Source: CAXTKD01 sp964244885 (GTDB lineage: Bacteria > Pseudomonadota > Alphaproteobacteria > Sphingomonadales > Sphingomonadaceae). Taken from it: a stretch of 16,715 nt of DNA. Made by a program: the position numbers and the translations under genes. Under the pieces are notes generated by a model. It made no database searches, had not been told where the DNA came from, and saw only the letters and a list, made by a program, of their open reading frames with translations. The stretch covers positions 1-16,715 of the forward strand of contig CAXTKD010000024.1 of NCBI GenBank assembly GCA_964244885.1, read 5' to 3'. Positions 1 through 6,034 of this stretch are shown here, in pieces. The number at the start of each line of letters is the position of its first letter. Positions within the stretch are counted from its first letter, which is position 1.

Positions 1-217
1 AGAGCAGCATCGAGCCGTGCCCGGCCGACAGCACGAAGCGGTCGCGGTCGGGCCATTTGGGCTGCGACGGATCGAACTTCAGGAATTGGGTGAACAGCAC
101 GGTCGCGGCGTCGGCCATGCCCATCGGCATGCCGGGGTGGCCCGAATTGGCTTTCTCGACCGCGTCCATGCTGAGCGCACGAATGGCATTGGCCATGAGG
201 GCGTGCGACGCGGTCAT
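1..217 (-). CDS. tkt: Transketolase, N-terminal part (cut by window edge)
   Basis: Transketolase is the thiamine-diphosphate enzyme of the non-oxidative pentose phosphate and Calvin-type pathways. It moves two-carbon ketol units between sugar phosphates in the cytoplasm. Only the first 72 codons are present. They read MTASHALMANAIRALSMDAV, then the family signature around EKANSGHPGMPMGMAD, then the WPDRDRFVLSAGHGS segment, which line up with the start of the TPP-binding domain. The start is the ATG complementary to 215-217, preceded by an AAGGAG ribosome site (complement of 222-227). The gene diverges from the zapA pair. The rest lies beyond the left edge. Identification is by family motifs read directly. 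Confidence 0.95.
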   Translation of the reverse strand, partial: MTASHALMANAIRALSMDAVEKANSGHPGMPMGMADAATVLFTQFLKFDPSQPKWPDRDRFVLSAGHGSMLL

Positions 218-265
218 GTTACTCCTTCGCGGGGATGCGCGACTCGGGGTGGCCGCGCGGCGCGG

Positions 266-294
266 ACAATGGCGACCGGCCCTCGCGCCGTCAA
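266..294 (-). promoter_or_regulatory. Candidate promoter for tkt
   Basis: On the minus strand a TTGACG box (complement of 289-294) is followed after 17 bases by CATTGT (complement of 266-271). This would start transcription about 40 bases before the transketolase ATG. The -35 box is close to consensus and the -10 box is only a partial match. It is inferred from spacing alone. Confidence 0.4.
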
Positions 295-310
295 CCGCCT
301 GAAGAGGCTG

Positions 311-340
311 TTGACGCGACTCAAACCAACCTCTTATGTC
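311..340 (+). promoter_or_regulatory. Candidate promoter for the 376-872 gene pair
   Basis: TTGACG at 311-316 is followed 18 bases later by TATGTC at 335-340, a partial -10 match. It lies about 35 bases ahead of the first ATG of the small coiled-coil gene and zapA. Its upstream edge is 17 bases from the leftward tkt promoter candidate, so the two would form a compact divergent control region. The call is weak because the -10 box is poor. Confidence 0.3.
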
Positions 341-375
341 ATTGCTTCAACGCATTGAAACGGCGCGCCTTAGGG

Positions 376-564
376 ATGGACCAAAGCACATCGACCAGCG
401 ACGCCCGGCGGCTCGACGCCGCGATCCGCAGGCTTGAGGAGGCGCTGTCGAAGGCCAGCGGAGGCGATGCCGACCTGCGCCGCCGCCACGACGCTCTGAC
501 CGCGCAGGCGCAGGCGGCGCTCGACGGGCTCGACCGAATCCTCGCCTCGGCCGGAGACGCCTGA
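376..564 (+). CDS. Small coiled-coil protein upstream of zapA
   Basis: This 62-residue protein is rich in Ala, Arg, Asp and Leu, with heptad-like spacing (RRLDAAIRRLEEALSKA, then RRRHDALTAQAQAALDGLDRIL). That suggests one long amphipathic helix pair. No signal peptide or membrane segment is visible. The stop codon overlaps the zapA ATG by one base, so the two genes are probably translated together. Small coiled-coil genes are often found just before zapA in alphaproteobacteria, and a link to cell division is inferred from position only. The ATG at 376 is the first in-frame ATG giving this protein but has no clear ribosome site. The frame is open further upstream, so the start is uncertain. 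Confidence 0.7.
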   Translation: MDQSTSTSDARRLDAAIRRLEEALSKASGGDADLRRRHDALTAQAQAALDGLDRILASAGDA

Positions 565-872
565 TGGGCCAGGTGAGCGTCCACATCGGCGGCCACAGCT
601 ATTCGGTGGCGTGCAACGACGGCGACGAGGAGCGGGTCTCCCGGCTGGCGGCCTACATCGACCGCAAGGCCGACGACCTGACCGGCGCGATCGGCCAGAT
701 GAGCGAGACGAGGCTGCTGCTGATGGCGGGCCTGATGATCGCCGACGAGTTGTTCGAATTGAAGGAAGGCGGCGTGCCGCGCCCCGCGGCGGCGGAACCC
801 GGATTGTCGTTCGAGGAACTCGCGGCGCGCATCGAGGCGCTGGCCGACGGGCTGGAACGCGCGCCGGCCTAA
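564..872 (+). CDS. zapA: Cell division protein ZapA
   Basis: ZapA is a small cytoplasmic protein that binds FtsZ and promotes bundling of its filaments at the division site. The 102-residue product opens with MGQVSVHIGGHSYSVACNDG, the typical beta-strand start of the family. It continues with EERVSRLAAYIDRKADDL and a long helix (RLLLMAGLMIADELFELKEG), matching the family's globular head followed by a dimerising coiled coil. The ATG overlaps the preceding stop (TGATG). zapA is followed, after a convergent gene, by 6S RNA and ygfA, a conserved grouping in proteobacteria. The C-terminus ends in an Ala/Glu/Arg-rich helix. Confidence 0.9.
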   Translation: MGQVSVHIGGHSYSVACNDGDEERVSRLAAYIDRKADDLTGAIGQMSETRLLLMAGLMIADELFELKEGGVPRPAAAEPGLSFEELAARIEALADGLERAPA

Positions 873-882
873 GCTTAAATAT

Positions 883-913
883 CGTCCGTTCGTCCTGAGC
901 CTGTCGAAGGACG
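883..913 (+). repeat. Palindromic intergenic repeat, family A, single unit
   Basis: The unit has a CGTCCGTT lead (883-890), then a hairpin with arms CGTCCT (891-896) and AGGACG (908-913) around GAGCCTGTCGA. The same core recurs at 10340-10370 and, inverted, at 10394-10421. It lies in the 59-base gap between the convergent zapA and YdeI-type genes, where it could also act as a bidirectional transcription stop. Such REP-like units are widespread in sphingomonads. Confidence 0.8.
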
Positions 914-931
914 TGGCACGCGCGGCCACCA

Positions 932-1537
932 TCAGCAGTTCGCGTATTGCCAATTGTGCCGTTTGCCCTCGGCGAGCTGCGCGAGCGTCGTCGCGACGCG
1001 TTTGGCGCGGGTTTCAGGGCGTTTCGCGCTTTCGATCCACTCGGCGTATTCGCGTTTTCCCGATGGCGGCAGACCGTCCCAAAAGGCTTGCCCGGCGCCT
1101 CCCGCCGCGAAGGCCTCGGCCAGCTCGGCCGGCGTACCGACCTCTGGCTTGGCGTGCTTTACCGGCCGGGGCGCCTTCACGCCGGCGTCGGTGAGCGCCA
1201 TCGCCTTCTGGATCAGCGCGGTGAATTCCTCCTTCGGCGGCAGGTCGCCGACCGATTTGAGCGCGCCGAACTGGCCCATGGCGTCGAGCTCACTGCTGGT
1301 CGCCACCACTTCCTTGCCGCGCCAGAAGCCGAAGGCCGCGTGCGCCTTGAACGCCGCCATCATGCAGAGCGGCTTGCCCCTGTAGTCGAAGTGCGGCGAC
1401 GACCATTTGATCTTCTCGACCGCCTCGGGGCAGGCGGCATGGACCGTCTCGCGGATGCGGGTGAGGATCGGCCGTGCGAAGGGCGCGCGGGCGGCGATGT
1501 ACGAATCGACGGCGGGGTTGCGGTTCGGCTCGGCCAT
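932..1537 (-). CDS. DUF1801 / YdeI-OmpD-associated family protein
   Basis: This 201-residue protein has two recognisable parts. The first (about residues 1-115) is a DUF1801-like domain with VHAACPEAVEKIKWSSPHFDY and the KPLCMMAAFKAHAAFGFW strand region. The second is a C-terminal YdeI/OmpD-associated helical segment (FWDGLPPSGKREYAEWIESA, then KRPETRAKRVATTLAQLAEG). Proteins of this architecture are common cytoplasmic proteins with no firmly established function; some members have been linked to antimicrobial-peptide or bacteriocin protection. The ATG complementary to 1535-1537 is chosen because the DUF1801 homology begins there and a longer reading would run into the 6S RNA. No strong ribosome site is seen. 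It converges on zapA. Confidence 0.85.
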   Translation of the reverse strand: MAEPNRNPAVDSYIAARAPFARPILTRIRETVHAACPEAVEKIKWSSPHFDYRGKPLCMMAAFKAHAAFGFWRGKEVVATSSELDAMGQFGALKSVGDLPPKEEFTALIQKAMALTDAGVKAPRPVKHAKPEVGTPAELAEAFAAGGAGQAFWDGLPPSGKREYAEWIESAKRPETRAKRVATTLAQLAEGKRHNWQYANC

Positions 1538-1602
1538 AAGCGGAAGATGACGCGAATCGCCGGCGGCGATCAAGGGCCACGGGCGGTGCTTGAGACTATC
1601 CC

Positions 1603-1760
1603 CCGGAAGGCCTATATTGACGCCAGGCGGGTACTGCCTTGTACGAGCGTGAAGAACATCCCTGAGGCGATTCACATCCAAAGGGGGCTGTCCCTGCACG
1701 GATCCTGGTCCGACGTACATGGTCCCCACCTGACGTACTTGGCGTCAGTGGATATTCCGG
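1603..1760 (+). ncRNA. ssrS: 6S RNA (SsrS), RNA polymerase regulator
   Basis: 6S RNA mimics an open promoter and sequesters sigma-70 RNA polymerase in stationary phase. Three things support the call. First, it sits directly before ygfA and close to zapA, the classic position. Second, the ends fold together: CCGGAA (1603-1608) pairs with TTCCGG (1755-1760) and TGACGCCA (1618-1625) pairs with TGGCGTCA (1740-1747), separated by a small internal loop. Third, CCCTGAGGCGAT (1660-1671) resembles the CCCCUGAGCCGAU segment of E. coli 6S RNA. The stretch is not covered by a convincing protein gene. The exact ends are estimated from the closing stem. Processing with ygfA mRNA, as in E. coli, is inferred. 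Confidence 0.85.
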
Positions 1761-1790
1761 CAAACGGCTACGGTGGTCCCGCCGACCTCC

Positions 1791-2354
1791 ATGACTGAGA
1801 AGAAGGCCCTTCGCACGGCGATGCGGGAGGCGCGCGGCGCGTTCCACGCCGGGCTGTCGGCGGCGGAGCGCGAGGCGCTGCTGGTGGCGCTCGCCGACCA
1901 GGTGCTGGGGCGGCTGCCCGCCGAGGGCGTGGTCGCGGCCTACAGCGCCTATGGCGACGAGATCGACCCGGCGCTGATCGCCGCCGCGCTGCCGGGGCGG
2001 GTGGCGTTCCCGTGGTTCGCCGGCCGCGATGCGCCGATGACCTTCCGCCTCGCCGGCGAGTCGCCGTTCGAGGGTGGGCCATTCGGCATTCCGCAGCCGC
2101 CGGACAGCGCGGTCGAGGTCGACCCAGACGTGCTGCTGGTGCCGGTGATGGCCGCCGATCCGCTGTGCCACCGCCTGGGGCAGGGCAGGGGTCATTACGA
2201 CCGCGCCCTCGCCGCGCTGGCTGCGAAAAAATCATATCATGCTATTGGCTTGGCGTGGGACGTGCAGATCATCGATCAGGTGCCGCGCGACGAATGGGAC
2301 ATCGCGCTGCACGCGGTGGCGACGCCGACGCGCTGGCTGACGCCGGCGGCGTGA
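1791..2354 (+). CDS. ygfA: 5-formyltetrahydrofolate cyclo-ligase
   Basis: This cytoplasmic enzyme converts 5-formyl-THF to 5,10-methenyl-THF using ATP, recycling folate. The 187-residue product starts with a basic helix (KKALRTAMREARGAF), as the family does. It has the YSAYGDEIDP strand and the family's C-terminal signature as VLLVPVMAADPLCHRLGQGRGHYDR (residues about 114-138). The usual GYYDR is GHYDR here. The ATG at 1791 fits the family N-terminus; a GTG at 1773 would add six residues. Neither has a good ribosome site. The gene begins about 30 bases after the 6S RNA, so shared transcription is likely. A DUF2842 gene follows 31 bases downstream. Confidence 0.92.
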   Translation: MTEKKALRTAMREARGAFHAGLSAAEREALLVALADQVLGRLPAEGVVAAYSAYGDEIDPALIAAALPGRVAFPWFAGRDAPMTFRLAGESPFEGGPFGIPQPPDSAVEVDPDVLLVPVMAADPLCHRLGQGRGHYDRALAALAAKKSYHAIGLAWDVQIIDQVPRDEWDIALHAVATPTRWLTPAA

Positions 2355-2385
2355 CGCGAACGATGCGCTCGGCTAAGGCGCGCTC

Positions 2386-2586
2386 ATGAAGCCAAGTCCC
2401 CGCAAGCCGTTCGGCGTTCTGCTCATCGTCGCCGGTATCACGCTCTATGCCCTGCTTGTCACCGCTTTGTCAGATCCGATCGGCACGCTGCCGGCGCTGG
2501 CGCAGGCGCCGCTTTACCTGCTGCTCGGAGTCGCGTGGATCCTGCCGCTGAAGCCGCTGCTGCGCTGGATGGAGGCCGGGCGGTGA
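2386..2586 (+). CDS. DUF2842 family small membrane protein
   Basis: This 66-residue inner-membrane protein has two predicted membrane segments. The first is at about residues 9-27 (FGVLLIVAGITLYALLVTAL) and the second at about 42-58 (PLYLLLGVAWILPLKPLL). The ending ILPLKPLLRWMEAGR is characteristic of DUF2842, an alphaproteobacterial family of unknown function. The ATG at 2386 follows ygfA after 31 bases. The stop overlaps the GTG start of the chorismate mutase gene (GTGA), indicating an operon ygfA-DUF2842-chorismate mutase. No function can be assigned from sequence. Confidence 0.85.
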   Translation: MKPSPRKPFGVLLIVAGITLYALLVTALSDPIGTLPALAQAPLYLLLGVAWILPLKPLLRWMEAGR

Positions 2587-2882
2587 GTATCGTCGCGGCA
2601 GCGGATTGCACGACGATGACGGAGATTCGCGCCGGGATCGACGATGTCGACCGGCGACTGGTGGCGCTGCTCGCAGAGCGGTTGGGCTATATCGACGCCG
2701 CGGCGCGGGTGAAAACCGAGCGCGGCGCGGTGCGCGACGAATGGCGCAAGGCGGACGTGCTGGCGAAGGTCTCGGCCGAGGCGAAAAAGTTCGGGCTTCC
2801 CGTCGGCTACGCGCCGATGCTGTGGGAGGCGATCATCGAATATTCGATCGCCCACGAATTCGTGAAGTTCGATCAAAGGTAG
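2583..2882 (+). CDS. Chorismate mutase, AroQ type
   Basis: It probably catalyses the rearrangement of chorismate to prephenate, the entry to phenylalanine and tyrosine synthesis. The 99-residue protein is a stand-alone AroQ-type helical domain. It reads EIRAGIDDVDRRLVALLAER (first helix, with Arg16 and Arg33 at positions matching the E. coli active-site arginines), then AARVKTERGAV with Lys44. A further helix follows (DEWRKADVLAKVSAEAKKFG) and ends with the MLWEAIIEYSIAHEF helix. The GTG start at 2583 is preferred because GGAGG at 2571-2575 lies seven bases upstream and the start overlaps the previous stop; an ATG at 2616 is possible. An isochorismate-pyruvate lyase of the same fold cannot be excluded, but nothing nearby suggests siderophore synthesis. 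Confidence 0.85.
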   Translation: MSIVAAADCTTMTEIRAGIDDVDRRLVALLAERLGYIDAAARVKTERGAVRDEWRKADVLAKVSAEAKKFGLPVGYAPMLWEAIIEYSIAHEFVKFDQR

Positions 2883-2884
2883 AA

Positions 2885-2961
<77 letters not shown>

Positions 2962-2979
2962 TTCTAAAAAGCGTCGGGC

Positions 2980-3008
2980 TAGCTATCCGCGCGCCCGATG
3001 AGTGTCAA
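2980..3008 (-). promoter_or_regulatory. Candidate promoter for tRNA-Asp
   Basis: A consensus TTGACA (complement of 3003-3008) is followed after 17 bases by TAGCTA (complement of 2980-2985). Next comes a GC-rich GCCCGACGC stretch where the start site should be, about 12 bases before the mature tRNA end. A GC-rich discriminator is typical of stable-RNA promoters under stringent control. The -10 box is weak, so the exact match is tentative. Confidence 0.5.
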
Positions 3009-3011
3009 ACC

Positions 3012-3043
3012 AAAACGGCCGCCCGGTCTCCCGGACGGCCGTT
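3012..3043 (-). terminator. Rho-independent terminator of the DUF1328 gene
   Basis: A near-perfect hairpin spans 3014-3043: arms of 13 bases (AACGGCCG then CCCGG, against CCGGACGGCCGTT) with a single mismatch and a four-base loop. Read on the minus strand it ends in TTTTGGTTT. It lies 20 bases after the DUF1328 stop codon and ends next to the tRNA-Asp -35 box. Confidence 0.85.
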
Positions 3044-3063
3044 CCTTGTGCCTGGAGGCCGGG

Positions 3064-3237
3064 CTAGATGGCTCGGCCGCCGCGCGCCAGATGCATGATC
3101 AGGCCGACCACGAAAAGCACGATGAAGATCAGGAACAGGATCTTGGCGATCCCGGCGGACGCGCCGGCGATCCCGCCGAAGCCGAGCGCGCCGGCAATCA
3201 GCGCCACCACAAGGAAGATCAGGGCATAGCGAAGCAT
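3064..3237 (-). CDS. DUF1328 (YtjA-like) small membrane protein
   Basis: This 57-residue protein begins MLRYALIFLVVALIAGALGF, continues through a Gly/Ala-rich turn (GGIAGASAGIAKILF) and a second membrane segment (LIFIVLFVVGLIMHL), and ends ARGGRAI. The pattern is diagnostic of the DUF1328/YtjA family of two-helix inner-membrane proteins, whose molecular function is unknown. The start is the ATG complementary to 3235-3237, with AAGGA on the minus strand eight to nine bases upstream (within CAAAGGAACC). The gene has its own strong terminator and a candidate stress-sigma promoter upstream, so it is probably a single-gene unit. In alphaproteobacteria such proteins often belong to the general stress response; that is inference here. 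Confidence 0.9.
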   Translation of the reverse strand: MLRYALIFLVVALIAGALGFGGIAGASAGIAKILFLIFIVLFVVGLIMHLARGGRAI

Positions 3238-3283
3238 CGGCGGTTCCTTTGTTCACCTGACGGCGGTTAAGACTGCCGAAATA

Positions 3284-3307
3284 AACGTCGGGCGGTGCAA
3301 AAGTTCC
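3284..3307 (-). promoter_or_regulatory. Possible EcfG-type stress promoter for the DUF1328 gene
   Basis: The minus strand carries GGAAC (complement of 3303-3307), 15 bases, then CGTT (complement of 3284-3287), 47 bases before the DUF1328 ATG. Alphaproteobacterial general-stress EcfG promoters read GGAAC-N16/17-CGTT, so both boxes are right but the spacing is one base short. Confidence 0.35.
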
Positions 3308-3322
3308 GCCGTAACGATCTCG

Positions 3323-4543
3323 CTAGTCGTCCAGGCTCTTCGCCAGCGTCTGGTCGTCGAACAGGAAGCCCAGGATGTCGGGCTTGTCCATACGTTCCAG
3401 CCAGACCTTGGCAATGATCAGCAGCGGCACCGAGATCAGCGCGCCGACCGTGCCCCACACCCAGCCCCAGAACGACAGGGTGAGCAGGATGGCGAGCGGG
3501 TTGATCGTCAGCCGCCGGCCGACCAGCGCGGGGGTGACGACGTTCGCCTCGGTCAGGTGGACGAGGAGGAAGGCGCCGGCGGGGAAGAACGCCGCCAGCG
3601 TGTCGTCGAAATAGATGAGGCCGCCGAGGCTCAGCAGGCCGACCATCAGCGCCGGGCCGATATAGGGGATGAAGTTCAGGAGCGCGGCGAGGCCGCCCCA
3701 CATCAGGGGCGTCGGCAGGCCAAAGCCCCAGGTGATGAGCACGGTGATCGCGCCGACCACCGCGTTGATCCGCGTCACCGTCAGGAGATAGGTCGCGGTG
3801 CTTGCGACGGTGTCGCGGATGATGCGCGCGATGCGGAGGCTGCCGGAGAGCGAGTTGCGGTTGCGGATCGCCTGCTCGCGCATCCGCGTGTAGGTCGCGA
3901 GGAAGAAGTAGATCATCAGGATCGTGAAGACGGTCTGGAAGAACACCTCGGGCGCCGACTGGGCGAGGAAGTCGAAGGCCGAGCCGGGGGTGTCGACGAT
4001 GACGTGGCGCTTGCCGCCGGTCGAGGCCGGGTTGAGCACGCTCGTCACCTGATCCGACAGCTTCCGGAGCGACTTGAAGCCGTCGAGCACGGGCTTCAGG
4101 TTGGTCCGGATATGGCCGATGCGCGTCGGCAGCAGCGTGAACCACTGGGTCGCCGGAATGACGATCGCGACGACGATGGCGTTGGCGATCGCCAGGAACA
4201 TCGCCAGCACCAGGAAGGCGGCGAGTCCCGACGGCACGCGGCGGCGCTCCAGCCATTCGAGGCTCGGCGCCAGCATCATGCTGACGACCAGCGCCACCGC
4301 CACCGGCAGGAAGAACACCGCGCCGGCGCTGAGCGCGAACGGCAAAGCGAGGAAGATGCCGATCCCGGCGAACAGGTTGAGCGAGGACAGCAGCCGGTCG
4401 CGGCGGAAATTGCCGGCCTCGGTCTCGTGCGTCAGCTCCGCGACGGCGACCGCCGCCGCCGTGGTCGGCGGAGCAGCCGGCGCGGGCGGTGGAGTGTCGT
4501 CGAGACCGGCCATCCGGAAACGATAGCCCGACACTTCGGCCAT
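3323..4543 (-). CDS. AI-2E/PerM family transporter
   Basis: This integral membrane protein has 406 residues and about eight predicted membrane segments. A Pro/Ala/Thr-rich cytoplasmic N-terminus (about 40 residues) is followed by two hydrophobic pairs (LNLFAGIGIFLALPFAL; AFLVLAMFLAIANAIVVAIV). Then come a soluble stretch and the conserved C-terminal membrane block. That block contains the family hallmark LLNFIPYIGPALMVGL, TINPLAILLTLSFWGWVWGT and GALISVPLLIIAKV. The family includes E. coli TqsA and YhhT/PerM; members have been tied to AI-2 export or sodium/proton exchange, so the substrate here is unknown. The ATG complementary to 4541-4543 is preferred; TTG at 4549 or a second ATG at 4513 are alternatives, and no start has a clear ribosome site. 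It diverges from the oxygenase pair. Confidence 0.88.
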   Translation of the reverse strand: MAEVSGYRFRMAGLDDTPPPAPAAPPTTAAAVAVAELTHETEAGNFRRDRLLSSLNLFAGIGIFLALPFALSAGAVFFLPVAVALVVSMMLAPSLEWLERRRVPSGLAAFLVLAMFLAIANAIVVAIVIPATQWFTLLPTRIGHIRTNLKPVLDGFKSLRKLSDQVTSVLNPASTGGKRHVIVDTPGSAFDFLAQSAPEVFFQTVFTILMIYFFLATYTRMREQAIRNRNSLSGSLRIARIIRDTVASTATYLLTVTRINAVVGAITVLITWGFGLPTPLMWGGLAALLNFIPYIGPALMVGLLSLGGLIYFDDTLAAFFPAGAFLLVHLTEANVVTPALVGRRLTINPLAILLTLSFWGWVWGTVGALISVPLLIIAKVWLERMDKPDILGFLFDDQTLAKSLDD

Positions 4544-4698
4544 CGCCAAACAATTCGGGTAGCTTGACGAACATTGCGCAGCGATTATGCCGTCGATCTT
4601 TACCAGCCCTGTCGAGTCCAGATTATGATCCGCAGCAACTATGTCGCGTTCCGCGAGGCTGCAGCTTCATTCATCGGCGTTCGAGCGGCGTATCCCTG

Positions 4699-5361
4699 AT
4701 GGCGACATCCGCCAAGGTCGCTAGTCTGTTTCCGACGCTGATTTTCGTAGGCAGGCTGCCCGACGCGGCAGCGTTGAACGCGCAGTTGCGAGAAGTGATC
4801 GCCGACCGCCAGATGGCCGAACCGGGTGTTGAAATGTCGAACGTGCGGGGCTGGCAATCCGATGTCCGTATGCTCGACTGGGGAGGCGAGGCTGCGCGAA
4901 TGCTGGCGGACGTGGTGATGGCGCATTGCGACCGGCATACCGTGGATATCAAGGCGCAGGGAAAGCCACGGCATCGCTGGGTGGCGGAAATGTGGGCGAA
5001 CGTCTCGACGCACGGCGCGTCAAACCAGAGCCATTCACATCCCGGGGCCTATTGGTCCGCAGTCTATTATGTTGACGATGGCTATGCGGGATCAGACGAT
5101 CGGAAGCTTGCCGGCGAGTTGGTATTCATCGACCCTCGCATGCCGATGGTGCGGATTGGCGCGCCCGATCTGCGCTATCGCAGAAGTGACGGCTCTACTG
5201 ATCATCACGAAACCTGGATTCGTCCGGAAGCCGGGCGCCTCGTGCTGTTCCCTTCCTGGCTATCGCACAGCGTCAGGCCGTACATGGGGGCGGGGTCACG
5301 GGTTTCTATCGCCGTCAATGTCGGCGAAAGGCCGATCTCGGCGCCTGAGAGACAGCGGTGA
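4699..5361 (+). CDS. Putative 2OG-Fe(II) oxygenase (TIGR02466-like), first of a tandem pair
   Basis: The 220-residue protein resembles the TIGR02466 / 2OG-FeII_Oxy_5 group of putative iron- and 2-oxoglutarate-dependent dioxygenases. The likely metal site is the HSHPGAYWSAVYYVDDGY strand region (His112, His114) together with His190 in LFPSWLSHSVRPY; Arg201 in SRVSIAVN is the probable 2-oxoglutarate anchor. The carboxylate ligand is not obvious because the first motif is HxH instead of HxD. The substrate is unknown. The ATG at 4699 is chosen because it matches the paralogue's length. No clear ribosome site precedes it, and the frame stays open upstream. The gene is joined to its paralogue by a GTGA overlap and uses less GC-biased codons than its neighbours. 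Confidence 0.8.
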   Translation: MATSAKVASLFPTLIFVGRLPDAAALNAQLREVIADRQMAEPGVEMSNVRGWQSDVRMLDWGGEAARMLADVVMAHCDRHTVDIKAQGKPRHRWVAEMWANVSTHGASNQSHSHPGAYWSAVYYVDDGYAGSDDRKLAGELVFIDPRMPMVRIGAPDLRYRRSDGSTDHHETWIRPEAGRLVLFPSWLSHSVRPYMGAGSRVSIAVNVGERPISAPERQR

Positions 5362-6014
5362 CCTCCGACGGACTGGAAGCGGCGGCCTTCTTCGAAACAC
5401 CGCTTATCATCGACTCAGTCCCAGACGCGTTCGCGCTAAACGCCGACCTGCGCGCCGCTATCACCGCTCGACGAACCCAACACGCGGGCTTGCATATATC
5501 GAATGTCCTCGGTTGGCATTCCGACACGCGAATGCTGGAATGGGGCGGGGCTGCGGCGCTTCGACTTGTGGAGCATGTCATCGGTCTCGCAGATCAGTTC
5601 ACGTTGGATATCGCGGCCACGGCCGATCCGCGCTATGTCTGGGTGCCCGAGATTTGGGCGAATGTTTCCGGCCATCGCGCGTCGAATCAGTTTCACAGCC
5701 ACCCCGGCGCCTATTGGTCGGCTGTCTATTATGTCGATGATGGCTACGGCGGCTCCCCCGACCGCTCGCTTGGCGGTGAGCTCATCCTCGAGGATCCGCG
5801 TATGCCCATGACGATGATGCAGGCGCCGGATCTTCGCATTCTGAACGGCACCGGGGCGTTTTATGAATATGAGCAGCTAATCAGGCCTTCCGCGGGCCGG
5901 CTGTTGATGTTCCCGGCTTGGCTTCGGCACGGTGTGCGGCCATATTTCGGCAAGGGCGAGCGAATCTCGGTCGCCATCAATATCACCGCTCGACCGGCAC
6001 ATTTTGTCCATTAA
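5358..6014 (+). CDS. Putative 2OG-Fe(II) oxygenase (TIGR02466-like), second of a tandem pair
   Basis: This 218-residue paralogue of the preceding gene keeps all its likely functional residues: His113 and His115 in FHSHPGAYWSAVYYVDDGY, His191 in MFPAWLRHGVRPY and Arg202 in ERISVAIN. By hand alignment about 100 of 164 core positions match its neighbour. The GTG start at 5358 overlaps the previous stop (GTGA), so the pair is likely translationally coupled. The most divergent parts are the N-terminus and the segment after APDLR, where substrate selectivity may differ. The aldolase gene starts 20 bases downstream, so read-through into central metabolism genes is possible. Substrate and pathway are unknown; protein hydroxylation and small-molecule hydroxylation are both open. 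Confidence 0.8.
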   Translation: MTSDGLEAAAFFETPLIIDSVPDAFALNADLRAAITARRTQHAGLHISNVLGWHSDTRMLEWGGAAALRLVEHVIGLADQFTLDIAATADPRYVWVPEIWANVSGHRASNQFHSHPGAYWSAVYYVDDGYGGSPDRSLGGELILEDPRMPMTMMQAPDLRILNGTGAFYEYEQLIRPSAGRLLMFPAWLRHGVRPYFGKGERISVAINITARPAHFVH

Positions 6015-6034
6015 TCGAGACCCAAGGATATCCA

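Noticed and set aside
1773..1790. GTG start giving ygfA six extra residues (VPPTS ahead of MTEKK)
   Set aside because: The family N-terminus aligns with the ATG at 1791, and the extension sits immediately after the 6S RNA without a ribosome site.
3005..3256. Minus-strand open frame of 83 codons overlapping the DUF1328 gene
   Set aside because: It is Arg/Pro-rich, out of frame with a well-supported 57-residue membrane protein that has its own ribosome site and terminator.
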